Of a stretch of 64,000 nucleotides of DNA, positions 63,314 through 64,000 are shown one piece after another. Below the pieces are notes generated by a model. It had not been told where the DNA came from. It did no database searches and was given only the letters and a program-made list of their open reading frames with translations. Location: NCBI RefSeq assembly GCF_012926615.1, contig NZ_JABBNU010000010.1:1-64000 (forward strand). Reading direction: 5' to 3'. Position 1 is the first letter of the stretch. Every line of letters begins with the position of its first letter. The position numbers and the translations under genes are program-made. The stretch is from Marinigracilibium pacificum. Lineage in GTDB: Bacteria; Bacteroidota; Bacteroidia; Cytophagales; Cyclobacteriaceae.

Positions 63314-63345
63314 AAAAAAGCTCCGGAGTTTGACTCCAGAGCTTT
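63314..63345 (-). terminator. Terminator of sensor copy 3
   Basis: AAAGCTCTGGAGTCAAACTC pairs into CCGGAGCTTT (one G-U) and is followed by T-run on the minus strand. The rest of the gap 63074-63383 holds no gene. Confidence 0.85.
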
Positions 63346-63383
63346 ATATATTATTAAATTAAATGACTTATTATTTTAATTAT

Positions 63384-64000
63384 TTATTGCATTTCTTTTT
63401 CATTTAGCTTCCTCATAAGTTCTTCATTTAATTCATCAGACTCCCTTTGACGCCTAGCCATTTCTTCTTGAGTAGCTTGTAATTCTTCCATATTTTGCCT
63501 CATCTCTTCCTCTTGAGACCTCATCATTTCAGCCTGTTCTTTGGTTTGTTCAAGAAGCTGTTTAGTACGCTCATTCATCTTTAGCGCACCAATTGTAGCC
63601 GCCATACTTTGACATAATTTGTCAATCAACTCCATGTAATGTTCAGGAAGAACTGTAAAACTTGCCATTTCCAATACCCCAACTACCTTTTCATTTTCTA
63701 TTAAAGGCATTATCAAAATGCAACGTGGGGGAGCATCACCTAAACCGCTTTTGATTGTTATATAGTTATCCGGAACATCAGTTAAATATATGTTTTTCTT
63801 TTCCAGAAAACATTGCCCCACCAGACCTTCCCCAAGCTCGATCTTTTGATTTAAATACTTTCTTCTATCAAAAGCATAAGCACTAACAAGTTCCAAATGC
63901 AAGTTATCAGTATCATCATCATTTAAGAGAAATATTCCCGCTTGATTCACTTGGACATAGTCAACAAAATCCTTCAGTAATTTGGCAAAAAATTCTTTCA
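63384..64000 (-). CDS. Cache-HAMP-GAF sensor protein, copy 3 (partial)
   Basis: The C-terminal part of a third paralogue, cut by the window edge. The frame is open through 64000 (FFAKLLKDFVDYVQVNQAGIF), so the internal ATG at 63950 is not the start. GAF domain (LGEGLVGQCFLEKKNIYLTD) and coiled-coil end (TKEQAEMMRSQEEEMRQNM) are nearly the same as in the other two copies. The sensor part should lie beyond the edge. Confidence 0.85.
   Translation of the reverse strand, partial: KEFFAKLLKDFVDYVQVNQAGIFLLNDDDTDNLHLELVSAYAFDRRKYLNQKIELGEGLVGQCFLEKKNIYLTDVPDNYITIKSGLGDAPPRCILIMPLIENEKVVGVLEMASFTVLPEHYMELIDKLCQSMAATIGALKMNERTKQLLEQTKEQAEMMRSQEEEMRQNMEELQATQEEMARRQRESDELNEELMRKLNEKEMQ

Overview
The window comes from an AT-rich Bacteroidota chromosome, most likely a Cytophagales-type marine or soil bacterium. 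The evidence is a TamB/BamA-like pair, a carboxypeptidase-regulatory-like TonB receptor, Crp/Fnr and AraC regulators of Bacteroidota type, carboxyspermidine-route polyamine genes, and promoters of the Bacteroidota form (TAnnTTTG at -7, for example before mnmE, the fur operon and a sensor gene). No rRNA, tRNA, CRISPR array or transposase was seen.

Layout. 1-1480: two small genes separated by attC-like sites and laid out like integron gene cassettes, with no integrase in view. 1500-4458: accessory genes (an orphan PD-(D/E)XK nuclease-like protein and a DUF4236/SH3 membrane protein) with a gene remnant. 4459-7411: a two-gene flavoprotein oxidase operon. 8229-8919: a small RiPP-leader-like protein coupled to an 8-cysteine protein. 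9044-9688: an orphan Pycsar-type membrane effector. 10472-13550: a stress module (CsbD-like, fatty acid desaturase, AraC regulator, lmo0937-like, cupin), two parts of which share an upstream motif. 13630-18805: a 1343-residue LysM-containing protein of unknown role overlapped by an LRR lipoprotein.

19022-29794 is a defence island: type I restriction-modification (hsdR-M-S), a Septu-like ATPase/HNH pair, a stand-alone XRE regulator, and an XRE / ImmA-IrrE protease / PIN-domain operon with clear upstream palindromes. It ends at the 3' end of mnmE, a known integration hotspot in other bacteria.

29884-64000 is mostly core genome: mnmE; a metal-uptake operon (Fur-family regulator, TonB receptor) with a nearby lipoprotein; a sulfur module (ArsR, metallo-beta-lactamase/rhodanese protein, rhodanese, Crp/Fnr, and further on two YeeE/YedE transporters) with related palindromes in three promoters; polyamine synthesis (carboxynorspermidine decarboxylase and dehydrogenase, agmatinase); a BamA/TamA-like lipoprotein with TamB; YqhD aldehyde reductase with a thioesterase; methylglyoxal synthase with a glycerophosphodiesterase; aminopeptidase P; and three tandem Cache-HAMP-GAF-coiled-coil sensors, the last cut by the window edge.

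Functions were assigned by reading motifs only. No database search was possible.
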